From positions 73,895-137,894 of the forward strand of contig JAHBMJ010001768.1 in NCBI GenBank assembly GCA_018398765.1: a stretch of 64,000 nucleotides of DNA, read 5' to 3'. How positions within the stretch are numbered: the first letter of the stretch is position 1; each line of letters begins with the position of its first letter. A program made the translations under genes and the position numbers. Under the pieces are notes generated by a model, which saw only the letters and a program-made list of their open reading frames with translations, did no database searches and had not been told where the DNA came from. The DNA comes from Chromera velia. Taxonomy: Eukaryota; Sar; Chromeraceae. Positions 1-26,416 of this stretch are shown piece by piece.

Positions 1-191
1 TGGCTTCTTGAAACAAACCCTCTTGGCACGAATTGACAAGGATCAAACAAAGGCCTTGGTCCTTCCTTCCTTGGCTTCTTGAAACAAACCCTCTTGGCAC
101 GAATTGACAAGGATCAAACAAAGGCCTTGGTCCTTCCTTCCTTGGCTTCTTGGAACAAACCCTGGCACGAATTGACAAGGATCAAGCAAAG
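1..191. repeat. 71-bp tandem repeat, about 2.7 copies
   Basis: A 71-bp unit starts at 1, 72 and 143. The first two copies are nearly identical; the third is shortened by a few bases and fades after about 191. It lies upstream of the acceptor at 374-375, so it is probably intronic sequence of the gene ending at 621. The window starts inside it, so the true copy number is unknown. Confidence 0.9.
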
Positions 192-375
192 CCACCCCAA
201 CTGCATTAATTCCACTCTGGCGGCAAAGAAAGTGCCCCTTCGATCGTTCGCCCAAAGAAAGACGCTTGATTTCTTTCCTCCAGCGTCTCCGCCTCTCTTT
301 TACTTTACCTCGCTGCATGTCTCCTTTCATTCCCTTCCTTTTGTTCGTTTGTTGCGTCCCTGCTCTGCTCTGCAG

Positions 376-621
376 CCCCTGACAGCCTTCAAGGAAGACT
401 TCAAGACGAAGGGGGTCACCCCCTCGCCCCTGGAAGCTCAGGTAGCTCCATCCCTTCTGCAGGAGATCAAAGAGCGGAAGCCGTCAGAGCCCCAGCCTGT
501 GCTCCGAGAGGGGAAGAGGGAAGTGGAGGCGGCGGGAGACGGAAACGGAGTGGCGGCGGCGGAGGGGGACGACCAGGTCCCTCCTGCGGCATCGCCCGAG
601 GAGACGAAGGAAACGGCTTGA
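376..621 (+). CDS. 3'-terminal exon of an unidentified gene (partial)
   Basis: An open frame follows a good acceptor (pyrimidine-rich tract ending CTGCAG at 375) and ends at TGA 619-621. It encodes about 81 residues, entered in phase 0, beginning PLTAFKEDFKTKG. The rest is rich in Glu, Pro, Ala and Lys and looks disordered, and it ends in an acidic tail (EETKETA). No family is recognised. The upstream exons lie outside the window or in the repeat-rich first 375 bases. The same strand carries nothing else convincing before the AT-rich island at 2290, so this is taken as the last exon of the gene. Confidence 0.5.
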   Translation, partial: PLTAFKEDFKTKGVTPSPLEAQVAPSLLQEIKERKPSEPQPVLREGKREVEAAGDGNGVAAAEGDDQVPPAASPEETKETA

Positions 622-2112
622 TCTGATCGATTGAATTTGAAGTACTGAAGACTTTTGAATTTCAGGGTTTTGATTTGGGAATGAAGGGGCTGGTTGAGTC
701 TGGTGTACGAGAGAGACTGATGGTCCATCCTGATTTCAATGATGTTCTTGTAATGCTTCCTTCTGAGCTGGACTGGGAGCGAGTGAGTGAGAAGCCACGA
801 TCGATCAGCAGCACGACAGGCAGACTCATTTAGGGAGGGAAAGGTGGAAGGAAGGTATAACAGTGAGTTGGTCGTCTGGCTAGTCGTCGTCTCAATTTTC
901 CTTTTATGGAGGGAGGGAGACTTGATTGAGTACCTCGTTTTGTTTCTCTACTTTCTCTCACCAACTCGTGCATGTTCTCTCTTTTGTCTGCGTTCAATGC
1001 ATTGCTTCTAAAAGAGAGAGCAAGGAATCTCGAGTTTCAAAATCACTGATCGATCGATCGAATTGCCTGTTTGTCTGTCCGTGAAGGAAAATTGCTGTGC
1101 GACTTCGATGGAATGACCAACGTGGAACCGCAAATTGCTGCATGGATCTTCTCCTTTCGTCTCTTTTCTTTCTTTCGTCTTTTGGTTGATCCATTCACTC
1201 TTGACTGCGAGCATGCATGAGTGCACGTGGTTTGTCTTTGTGTGTGAATGATTGATCGAGTAAATGTCTGCATGAAAAAAACTCTCAATGGATCACTGAC
1301 CTTTTCTTCCCTTCTTTCTTCCCAGTGCACTTTTTCCACTGAATTTTCTTTTGAGGCTCTTGTCTTGGTGACTTGTTGTTTTCGTTTATTTCATCTAGAT
1401 GGCCGGGCTTCCGATTCGTTCAGCCAATGTGTTAAGCGCGGAATTAAGCTGCATGCACCTTGATTGTCTCACTCACTTATCGAGGCCACTCGAGACGAGG
1501 GGAGGGGAGGGGAGGTCGACCTGTCGGGGGGGAGCTAGGGGAGTGCTGCGTCGTGAATTAAGCCTCGATCGAGCTCTGAGGAATAGGGCTGCATGGGTGT
1601 TCAAAGAACGAAAGAAAGAAAGAAAGACGTACGTCTGCCAGCGTCTCCTCTGGTACAAAGTTGGGTCTAGCTCGGTGTGCGTTTCATTCTGTCTGCATGG
1701 GCCGTGCCTTTCCTTTCCTTTCCTTCATTTTCTTTCCTCTGCATGTTTCATTCTTTTTTGGAGCATGGTAGGCTGGCTACCCTGTCGCCGAAACTGTCGG
1801 CGTGTGCAAAGCTCTCCACGCACATGCTCTGATCGATTGTTTTCATTTTCGCGCTCGGCTTCTTGATTCGGTTGGGCGTTCGTGCACTCACCGGTAAATT
1901 CTTACTTGAGATTGTTTTACTGCGATCGACGCCCGTGCCGATATCGCAGGTGGCATGGGTAGGGAGCGCGATCGATCGCTCCTCTGTATCAAATCATTTA
2001 CTCATTTTCCAATTCATTTCCCAGATAGAGCAGTCATGCATCTCGTCGCAAGAGGTTGCGCATGCGTCGAGCCTGCAGTGAGTTGAGTCGACTGCAAGGT
2101 GTTGATGAGCGA

Positions 2113-2158
<46 letters not shown>

Positions 2159-2289
2159 TGTGTGTGTCTGTACGTCGTTTTCTCAAGATCGATCGATCGA
2201 CTGACACTCCTACGAGTCTGCGCTTTGTCTGCATTGATTAACTGGCGGCCCACTTGCCTTCTATTTGTGAATAGATTCCTTGCAACTTG
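622..2289. other. Intergenic, no gene seen
   Basis: Short frames only, with no splice-consistent coding run on either strand. The stretch holds a CT/GT compound microsatellite (2107-2168), several GATC-rich clusters and short GAAA runs near 1610-1625. It separates the + strand gene ending at 621 from the - strand gene whose stop is at 2844, so the two genes converge. Confidence 0.5.
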
Positions 2290-2780
2290 AATGATGCATG
2301 ATTATGAATTCATATTGAGCTAAGTTTTATTCTAGGTTAATTTTATCATGTTTCATTATAGTATATATACATAATATAGCTGTACTATCTATTAATGCAC
2401 TCCAATAGCTATTTAATTGGGAATTTGTTTAGCAACCTATGTGCTAGCCTATATAATAGTTGCAATCAATGATCCCTTACACTGCTTACAGGGATTTATC
2501 TTAAAATTTTAATTTATAGTGTTTTACTAGTAGACGGTTGAAATTGAACCATTGAATTCCATAAAACATAAATGTTACAACAATTTAAACAAGAAAAACA
2601 GCTCAACTCTAAATTATTTTACTTTTAGAAATACATGAATAATTTTTGAAATGCGCAAATAAATTAAAAAATTAGAAACTATGTGGCCTATCTTATAATT
2701 AAATAAATAAATAAATCAATTAAATCCTAGATTAAATTAGTAGTATTCAATCATATGGCAACCAATGTTACTAATGTTGT
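2290..2780. other. AT-rich island
   Basis: Base composition changes abruptly to strongly A+T-rich, with TATA-like runs and a short (AAAT)n stretch near 2699-2716. No frame of note is present. It sits just beyond the stop of the - strand gene (2844), like the other AT islands here, which all lie outside genes. It could be 3' flanking or terminator DNA or an old element remnant; the sequence does not decide. Confidence 0.7.
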
Positions 2781-2843
2781 TGATTGTTGTGATGCTACTT
2801 ATAATAGCTTGTCTGCAAACTGGCACTATCATGTCCCAGCCGT

Positions 2844-5800
2844 TTAGTTGTGAAACCGGACACTCTCCCTCGCCTCCTTCTCATCCGATGGACCCCTATT
2901 CATCTGTCTGTCCAAAGTCTCAAAAAGGCCCCTCCCGCACCTCACGTGAGTATCACTTGCAGCCCGTCCGTTTTTCTTCTGGAGTGAAGGTTGCGGTCCT
3001 TTCATTTGCGCACCTCTGTTGTCCTCTGACGCTCCCCCCTTCCCTCCTCTTTTTGAGGGCACAGCGACCAACGCCCCCTTTTTCGGAGGGGGCAGAGGGG
3101 AGGAGAGGAATCGGGTTGAGTCTCTTCTCGTCCCAAGATGCGCCTTTACCTGACCGTCTCCGTCTCCTCTTCTTTCGATCTGCCCGACAGAAACAGACGG
3201 AGTCTCAGGAGAGGAACCGACAGGGGGCGCAGAGAATCGACGCACACGAGCCTGAGCGTCACCCTCCTTCTCTGCCCTTCTCCTGTCCAGCCTCGGGGGG
3301 GTGGTCACATGGGGGGACCCCAAACCAGATCCACGACCATGTCTGCCTCCTCCTCCTCCTCCTCCTCGACCTTCCAAAACCCCACGACGAATAGTTGGGC
3401 GGACTGCAGAAAGGGGTCAGTCAGATAGGCAGAGAAGCCAATCAAGGGGCTAGTGGCAATCATTCATTCCGTGTGCATGGGCCGAATGAGGAAAAATGTA
3501 TCTTTCGATCCGATAGTCTTGCAGAATGAATGACCATGAGGAAATTCTGATCTGCTTGCCTCGATCAACACACGATTCATTCATTCATTCATTCATTCAT
3601 TCATTCACTCCTCGTTCCACACGTGCAAGATCAATTCAGAGAGGCAAGAGCCACTTGAACGAACGAGGAGCCCTGACGGATCGAGATGGATTCTATTCCA
3701 GTAGATGAATCATTTAAGAGCACTCAGTGCCATTCAGAAAGAAATGCTGCTGCTGCGATCGAGGCGACCAAAAACAACAATCAAGGAACGAGAAAGAACG
3801 AAAAAAAAAGGAACGAGCGAGCCAGGTACGTTTGTTTCTTTCATCGACAAACCGACAAAACAACCAAATGGTGAGATCAAGACAGACTGACATCCAGCTA
3901 GCTAGAGACACACAAAGAGACAAACAAACAGACGAACACACTTACCTTTCGAAGGAGGAGAAGAAGACCTTCCCCGCCTCTCGGTGCCCGCAGGTGAGTC
4001 TCCGAGTTTCAGTCCGTGTGGGTTGGCCTTTTTGTATCTGGCAGCAGCCAAACGTTCCGCTCTCAGGGCTTCCCTGTGTTCCTGTCTCTGCCTTGTCCGT
4101 CTCTCTGCCAATTCCCGCGCGGTGGGGGGGGGGCTGTCTGTAGGGCCCCGGCATTCCCTTTCACAGGGCTCGCAGTGGGCCCCGGGGCCCCGGCGAAGTG
4201 CTGCAGGACTCTGGCTTGGGGAATTGACTCCAAAGGAGGGGGGACGCGTCGTTTTGCACCGATGCAGAATGTTCCCTTCAGCAGCAGCACCGTCTCTGTT
4301 CCTCGGGGGTGGGGAGAACGACATAGTGTGGGGGGAAGTGGACGTATGCGCTTGTTTTCTTCTGCGATTCTTTTGAGGGGGGGAGAGGGAGAGTCTCATT
4401 GGGTGCTCCACCGGAGACGTGCCTAGAGATCTTGAAGTGTCATCGCCTCGTGCCAGGCCGGGACTGTGTAAGTAAGGCGGTCTGTGTCGTTGGCGCTGTA
4501 GAGGGGAAAGAGAAAGATCTTGTGGAGATCTTCTGAGACCCTGCGGTGAACCTCGTCGCGTCACGGTAACGTGGTTTGTGTCTCTTGTAGCGGCCCTGCT
4601 GGCTGGGTACTGGTGGGCCTGTTGTCTTGTATTCCTTCCTCCTCCTCCCACGAGCGCTCTCTCGAGTTTGGCCTGTCTCTCCAGGAGTGCGTCCTCCACA
4701 TCTGTGCGAATGCGGAGACGTCTGCATGACTCCACACACAACAAACAACAAAAAGGGGGGAGAGGATGGTTGAAGAGTAGGGAGGCAAAACCGATGAATG
4801 GATGACCTTTGTGTGAAGGAAACGGAAAACAATGCAGAGACAAAAGATGCAACGAGAGAAAACGAAAGAACGATACTGCCCATCTGTCTGTCTGTCTGTC
4901 TTTCTGTCTGTCTTCTGACTGCATGTCTGATCGATAACTGATTGAAGAGCGACCGACTGACTCCTGATTGAGCTTGTCCGCAAACTCCTTCTCCATTGCT
5001 TTCCGGGTCGCCTCCACCCTCTCTTCACTGAGGGCAGCTGCTTGGGCGAGGCGCTCCTTGTGGACCTGATCAAATGCGTGAATGCAAAAGGAAGGCAGGA
5101 AGGAATGAAAGAAGGATGTCGACGAGTCAGGCAGTCCGACAGTCCGTCAGTCCGCCAGTCCGTCAATCAGTCAGTCGTTCCGTCAAACAGTCAATCAGTC
5201 AGTCAGTCCGTCAGTCAGACAGTCAGTCAGTCAGTCAGTCAGCCAGCCAGCCAGCCAGTCAGTCAGCCAGTCAGTCTGCCAGTCAGTCAGTCAGTCAGTC
5301 AGTCAGTCAGTCAGTCAGTCAGCCAGTTAGTCAGTCAGTCAGTCAGTCAGTCAGTCAGTCAGTCAGTCAGTCAGTCAGTCAATTTTGCATGATCAACCAT
5401 TCACTCATTCATTTGTTCAAAGTGCTTGCTTCTTTCATTCCCGCCTTCATACAGCCTTTTTTTTTCGAAATGGCTCCCACACACTCTTCCACGTCTCCTC
5501 TTTCCCTTCTCTTCTCGTCTAGCAATCCTCCTAATCATCACACGAAACAACGAAGGACCCCCCAGTCACCTGCGACTGCCTTCTCATGGCCGCCCGCAAC
5601 TTTTGGGCCTTCGCGGTTGTGGACGCCATCGCAGCCTCAATATCGTGGAGAACCTGCAGGGTGCATCATGGGAGGGGAGGGGGGGGGGGCAGAAAGAAAA
5701 GAAAAGAAAGAAGGGGGTCGTGGGAAGATTAGGAGCAGAACGATCGTCACGTCAAAGAAGACGAACGGAGGGAGGCCAGGAAGAGTGATGATCTCCAGAA

Positions 5801-6042
5801 AGAAAAAACAGAAAAGGCATACACACAAGCCTAGGTTCTTCTTTCTGCCGTACTCACTGGCTCCAGGTGCAGGCCGGGGCAGCATTCGAGGGGGATGGGC
5901 GGTTTGCGCCCAGGCATGCAGCTTTGACTTCACAGATTCGAACAAGCCTGCATAATTGACTTCCTCTCTCATAGTTCTCATCGAACAGATCGAAGACGAC
6001 AGAACGAATTCTTCTCTCATGGTCTCTCTCTGTCTCTCTGTC

Positions 6043-6097
<55 letters not shown>

Positions 6098-7014
6098 GAC
6101 CTGTTCTGTTGCGTTGTTGAGTCTTGCCTTCATGCACTGCCGGAGAACAATTTCAAACTTCGCGAGTGGGGACGGCTGGTGTTTCACCTGCAAGAGAATC
6201 AAAAATCCATGAAAATCAAATGAATGAATATGCATCCATCCACGTTTCTGTGTTTCTGTAAGTCCTGATGAGCTCCAGAAGGCCCATGCACGCACCCCGC
6301 ATGCATAGACATGCACAGAGCGACTGCATGACTCATCATCTGCTTCACATCTGCCGGCTGCGACATGTTGGGATTATGGTTGAAGCAGACAATCAGCAGA
6401 GGAAGCGCACGCACAGGAAGAGATCGCTCGCTCGTTCGTTCGTTCGTTTGTTTGTTTAGAAGACATTGTTAGGCAAACATTCCCTGCCTTTACGCTGACA
6501 AAAAACCCACGCAGCTGCAGATACATAAGTGTTGCTTTGTAAATGTGCGAATACATGGCTCACTGCTTACCTTTTGAGAAAGCGCAAAAGGGAGGCCCAG
6601 GTCTTCCACTGCCGAATCCATCTCATGGCTCAGGTTGTGAAGCAACATTGCAGTGTGAGCCTGCAACCTTTCCTCAAAATCCTTCTCCCTGTCTGCCTCT
6701 CTCTCCCTGAGAGCGCCTCTATCTGTGTTTCCACCCTCCCGCGCAGGAAGAACCACATCACGCGTCAAAGCCCTTTCTGCTGTCATCGTCAGTTCCACCT
6801 CCTGTCTTTTCTGAGAATCTGGACTGATGAGGCCCCGCGCGGCTGCAAGTGGCGCAGTGTAACTGTGGTTTGGTGTGGACCCAAGATGGGTGTAAGAACG
6901 GCTTCGCCTATCTGGACCTTCAACTGCAACACGACCACCGTGCAACACCCCCTCTGTACGCCCTCTCAACATTCGCTGTTCGCTCCTGTTGTTCTGTAAG
7001 GGAGTGTAAGACAT
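2844..7014 (-). CDS. Hypothetical coiled-coil, Arg/Ser/Pro-rich protein, six exons
   Basis: Exons in order are 7014-6571, 6187-6101, 5653-5570, 5065-4962, 4721-3946 and 3403-2844 (2055 nt, 684 aa). Phases agree at every junction, including the 2+1 split at 4962/4721 and the 1+2 split at 3946/3403. The ATG at 7014 is the first in frame. Residues about 80-250 are charged and heptad-like across four exons, for example RTDVEDALLERQAKLERA, indicating an extended coiled coil. The fifth exon adds a long basic Ser/Pro-rich tail with repeated SPP and SLSP motifs, and the last is Gly/Arg-rich then Lys-rich. No enzyme domain is visible and the family is not recognised; a structural or cytoskeletal role is only a guess. 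The last exon might end earlier through a donor at 3149. The gene is head to head with the dynein-2 gene. Confidence 0.6.
5137..5385. repeat. (CAGT)n microsatellite array, intronic
   Basis: About 245 bp of nearly pure CAGT with a few CAGC and CCGT variants. It lies about 70 bp upstream, in gene sense, of the acceptor at 5066 of the - strand gene, where it reads (CTGA)n. The long Ser/Val/Gln frames through it are artefacts of the repeat. Confidence 0.95.
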
Positions 7015-7958
7015 CGTGATCGCACCTCAACAACATGAATCGACTCTTTCTGGTAAATGCACGTTTTTGAACGTGTCACTCATTTACAACAGACTGCCAA
7101 TGGTGTTGCCCGAACACATGTCGCTCGAAATCTTCTCAGACTCGCTTTCATTCATGGCAAAAGCTTCCAGCAGAAAATACACTTGTGAGGAATTCTTTCA
7201 GTACGTGGTTGCATATGACCCATGCATTGCGCGTCCTATACTCACGACTTCCAGCTGCACGTTCAGAGAGCGAATCTCAGCGAAACTGTCCCGTCGACAT
7301 CTGTCGACACCATGTCGACACCCTTTAATTGAAAGATGCATGCATGAACAAAATATGAACAAATCAGCATGCACTGCATGCATGCATTTGTTGAGGCCTT
7401 TTACCGCGAGGCCGGCCGGGGCCGGGGCGGGGGCGGTTACGAATTTAATAAGGGCCGTGCGCGGTGTAAGGGAGCACAATTAAAGAGCCGCCCCCCCCCC
7501 CCAATTTAATTAATTCGGTCCCGGGGCTTTTCGTGCGGATAAAAGGCCATGAATGCATCCACGAACGCCGCGGCCCTCAAGAAATTCATGCCTGTATATA
7601 GCTCTGGTATAGCTCTGGTCGGGTCTTTTCGAGCACTGTTGATCACTGTTGCTTGAAGTCTGAAAACCCTGTGTATACGTATATATCTTCTTAATTGACC
7701 AGACGTCAAGCTAACCGTTGACTTATTTGCAGCAGCTTGCCATCCTGTTGATCCCAAGTATAAATATACGTTTGAACCTGTGCTGAGAACCCGACTACCA
7801 GATACATATATAACGGAAAGGGTTGTTCGTCTCCCAACAGCCTGCTTGTGTTGCCTGTTGTTTGGCCAACTTCTGACACGAGGAGGGAGGATCGTGTGCC
7901 GTTAGACACATTGGGAAAACTCAGAGCTCCTGACGCTTCCTCAGAGAGTTGAGCTGCC
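7015..7958. promoter_or_regulatory. Candidate divergent promoter region
   Basis: This spacer separates two head-to-head start codons (7014 on -, 7959 on +). It holds three direct copies of GTCGACA (about 7293-7322), a very GC-rich block (7408-7436, GGCCGGCC followed by GGGGCGG-type runs), a C12-type run near 7490 and a nearby AATTTAATTAATT motif. No open frame of note is present. The assignment rests on position and composition; no conserved core-promoter element is certain. Confidence 0.4.
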
Positions 7959-23641
<15,683 letters not shown>

Positions 23642-24417
23642 AAAGACCTGAACTTAAACTTTGCAAGTTTATATTAGTATATTGTGGTGGTGTGTGTCTC
23701 TGAATCTTTTTTAGTTGCTTTTCTTCTCGTGTCTGTCATCTACTCGACATCCTAGTTCACGAACGTTGTTATAAAATAGATATCAATGAAACCATATTAA
23801 ATTATAACAAATAAACAGTTTTTAGAACTTGAATTAATATGTTCTGATAGCATCAAAAAAATAAGTGATAAGTGATAAGTGATTTAGTGGTGCCCTAAAG
23901 TAATAAACTATATATTATTCAGAATTTATTCTTTGTGCACCTTATTTCTGTGTATCAATAAGAGTCTACTACTACTATAACAGTCAACTACTAAGCAGAA
24001 CTTTTCTACCACTTACCGTTTTAAAGGGCTAATAAAGGCAAATTAAAGCTAAGTAGCGTTTCTTTTTTTTTTTTAGAGGGAGAAATAGGGAGAAACACAC
24101 TGAAAAGAGCTCCAGAAAGCAATATTTAAACTTTTAGACATTTTGTTTGCTTTGTACATCAATTTTTAGCTTTATACTCTATATAAATCCAAAGATAGAC
24201 CCCACTAACAATATTAAAAACCGAGACTGCGACCTGGGCACCTAAAATAGTAAGTCTGCTGGCAATTCCACTATCGGTTCCACTAGCAATTCCTTAGGGT
24301 GTAACTCTACAGCGAGAGAAGATCTGAAAATGCGAAAGTCTAATTTTTTTTTACTATTCCTATATTTTTAATTGTAGATCTCTCTCCTTTCTGCCTTCCA
24401 CACCTTTTGCAAAGACT
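23642..24417. other. AT-rich island between two converging genes
   Basis: The region between the WDR60 stop (23641) and the CNOT11 stop (24418) is strongly A+T-rich over nearly its whole length. It has a three-copy TAAGTGATAAGTGAT-like repeat near 23862-23885 and T/A homopolymers. No frame is credible. It probably holds the 3' untranslated ends and termination signals of both genes. Confidence 0.7.
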
Positions 24418-25719
24418 TCACGAGTTTGATTTTTGCGTTTTGCTTTGAATTCTTTTGAACAGCTGGCTGGCTTCTTTGATGTCCATGATGTCTGTACAGA
24501 AGCTCCGAATCTGCAGGCCCATAGATGATCGGACGGATACACGAAGGACGGGAAGAAAACAACACAGCAAAACTACACTGCACAAACAGGCTCAAGTTGA
24601 CTTCGAGACCCAGTTTCGATTACAATGATGCGCATCATCCCCGAAATCAACGGGCGAGGAGATAAGTTGCGCTTGCATTTGGATCTCCACAAGTCATCAA
24701 TTCCTTTCGCCTCGGTGAGACTCACTGCCCCCCGATGAGCCTGGCAGGCTTTCAAAACAGACGGAAAGAAATTGGAGTTTGAAGGATGAGAGAGACATGC
24801 AGCTGTATGCAGTGCACGAGGATGGACGCTAGATGAACAGAAAGGAACAGGAATGTTCACTAATGCAAAAGCAGAATGCTTCACACATGTAAAAGGTGCA
24901 CATGCATCGTCACCATTTTCATCTTCTCCGCGGAGCTTGCATGATCTCATGAAAAGGAAGGGCTTTCCTTCCTTCTTTCTGGCCTGCCTATCTGAGCCAT
25001 TAAGTCGTCCTCCCTCTCGGGGTCAAGCAGCCGATTTTTTGGTATATTTGTGTATTTTTTCTGTATTTTTTGGTGTTTTTTTTGCTTCTTTCTGGCCTGC
25101 CTACCTGAGCCATTAAGTCGTCCTCCCGCTCGGGGTCAAGCAGCCGATTGTAAATCAAAGTGTTCAAAAACACGCACACCTGCAGGGGACAAAAAGGGAG
25201 CAGGCACAGACGAAGACAAGAACAGGGGCGCACCCTGTCAAGACGCAAAGAAAGCTATTGGAGATGATCATTCTTTTCTCTTCGATCGACATGAAAATGC
25301 AGGGCAAGGCAACGCGGGTGCAAAATCCAAAACACGACAGACACATCCAACCAGTCTCAGACTGCCCCACCTGCCTGTACATCGTCACATGACTTTCTCC
25401 CCTTCCCTAGCTTTCTGCCTGCACAGGCCTCCCTACATTCTTCTCCTGCTCTCCCCCGTCGTCCACTCCATGCGCTTACTACCACGTCTCCTGAACCCAC
25501 CAGTCTGGACAGTCTCTTCTTCATGAACTTATTCGTCATGGCGTTGCAACAGCTGAGACAGTTGACAACGTAAGTCCTCAGGAACTCCTCGGGCATCTCC
25601 ACTGCATTTATTTATTTATACATACATACATACATAAATACATACATACATACATACAAAAATGAATACATACATACATAAATACATACAAACATACATA
25701 CATACATACATAAATGAAT

Positions 25720-25750
<31 letters not shown>

Positions 25751-26385
25751 AGGGAAGTCCCCAGGAACTCCTCGGGCATCTCCACTGCACCCTCCATTCA
25801 TGCTCTCAAAAGAATGCAGAAAGCACGGCACAAAGGAAGAAGGGAAGCCATGCAGGGAATTAATGCATGATCGAAGAAAGAAAGAGAGACAGAAAGGGAA
25901 AAAGCGGGGAATGCATTTGTACTGCATGCACGCAGGCATGCGCCAACGTAGGAGCAGGGGACGCATATGCAGAATTAATTGAGAAAAGTAGAGGAATAAA
26001 CGGGACTCGGGCAGGAATGTAGACTTTCATTCCGCGGGAGGGAGGGCGTCTCGATCTGCTTCACTCCACTCCACTGCAAAGGCGAGATAATCACAAAAAA
26101 AATCAGCTAGGTGGCCAGAGAGAGAGAAAGGCCGAACGAAGGAATGTACTTCCCCCTCACCCCCTTCCGTCTCTCTGACGAAAGGTGGGAGAAGGATACA
26201 TACGCACATGTTTCCACGGATCCCCACAATGCAAGGGGGGGCATGAAGGGGCAAATGAGCAAGTACAAGAAGAGACGCATACAGAAAGTGATGAAGAGTG
26301 TACTGACGGGAGTCCGGGCACAGAGGAAGGAAGGAAGGAAGGGAGGGAGAGAGGGAGGGAGGGAGGGAGGAAGGAAGGAAGGAAG

Positions 26386-26416
<31 letters not shown>

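Noticed and set aside
3902-5017. Single 371-codon minus-strand protein
   Set aside because: It contains a readthrough intron (4961-4722) full of simple repeats; the two exons join in phase when it is removed.
5074-5955. Long Ser/Val/Gln open frame
   Set aside because: It is translation of the (CAGT)n array in an intron; all three frames are open because the 4-bp unit has no stop.
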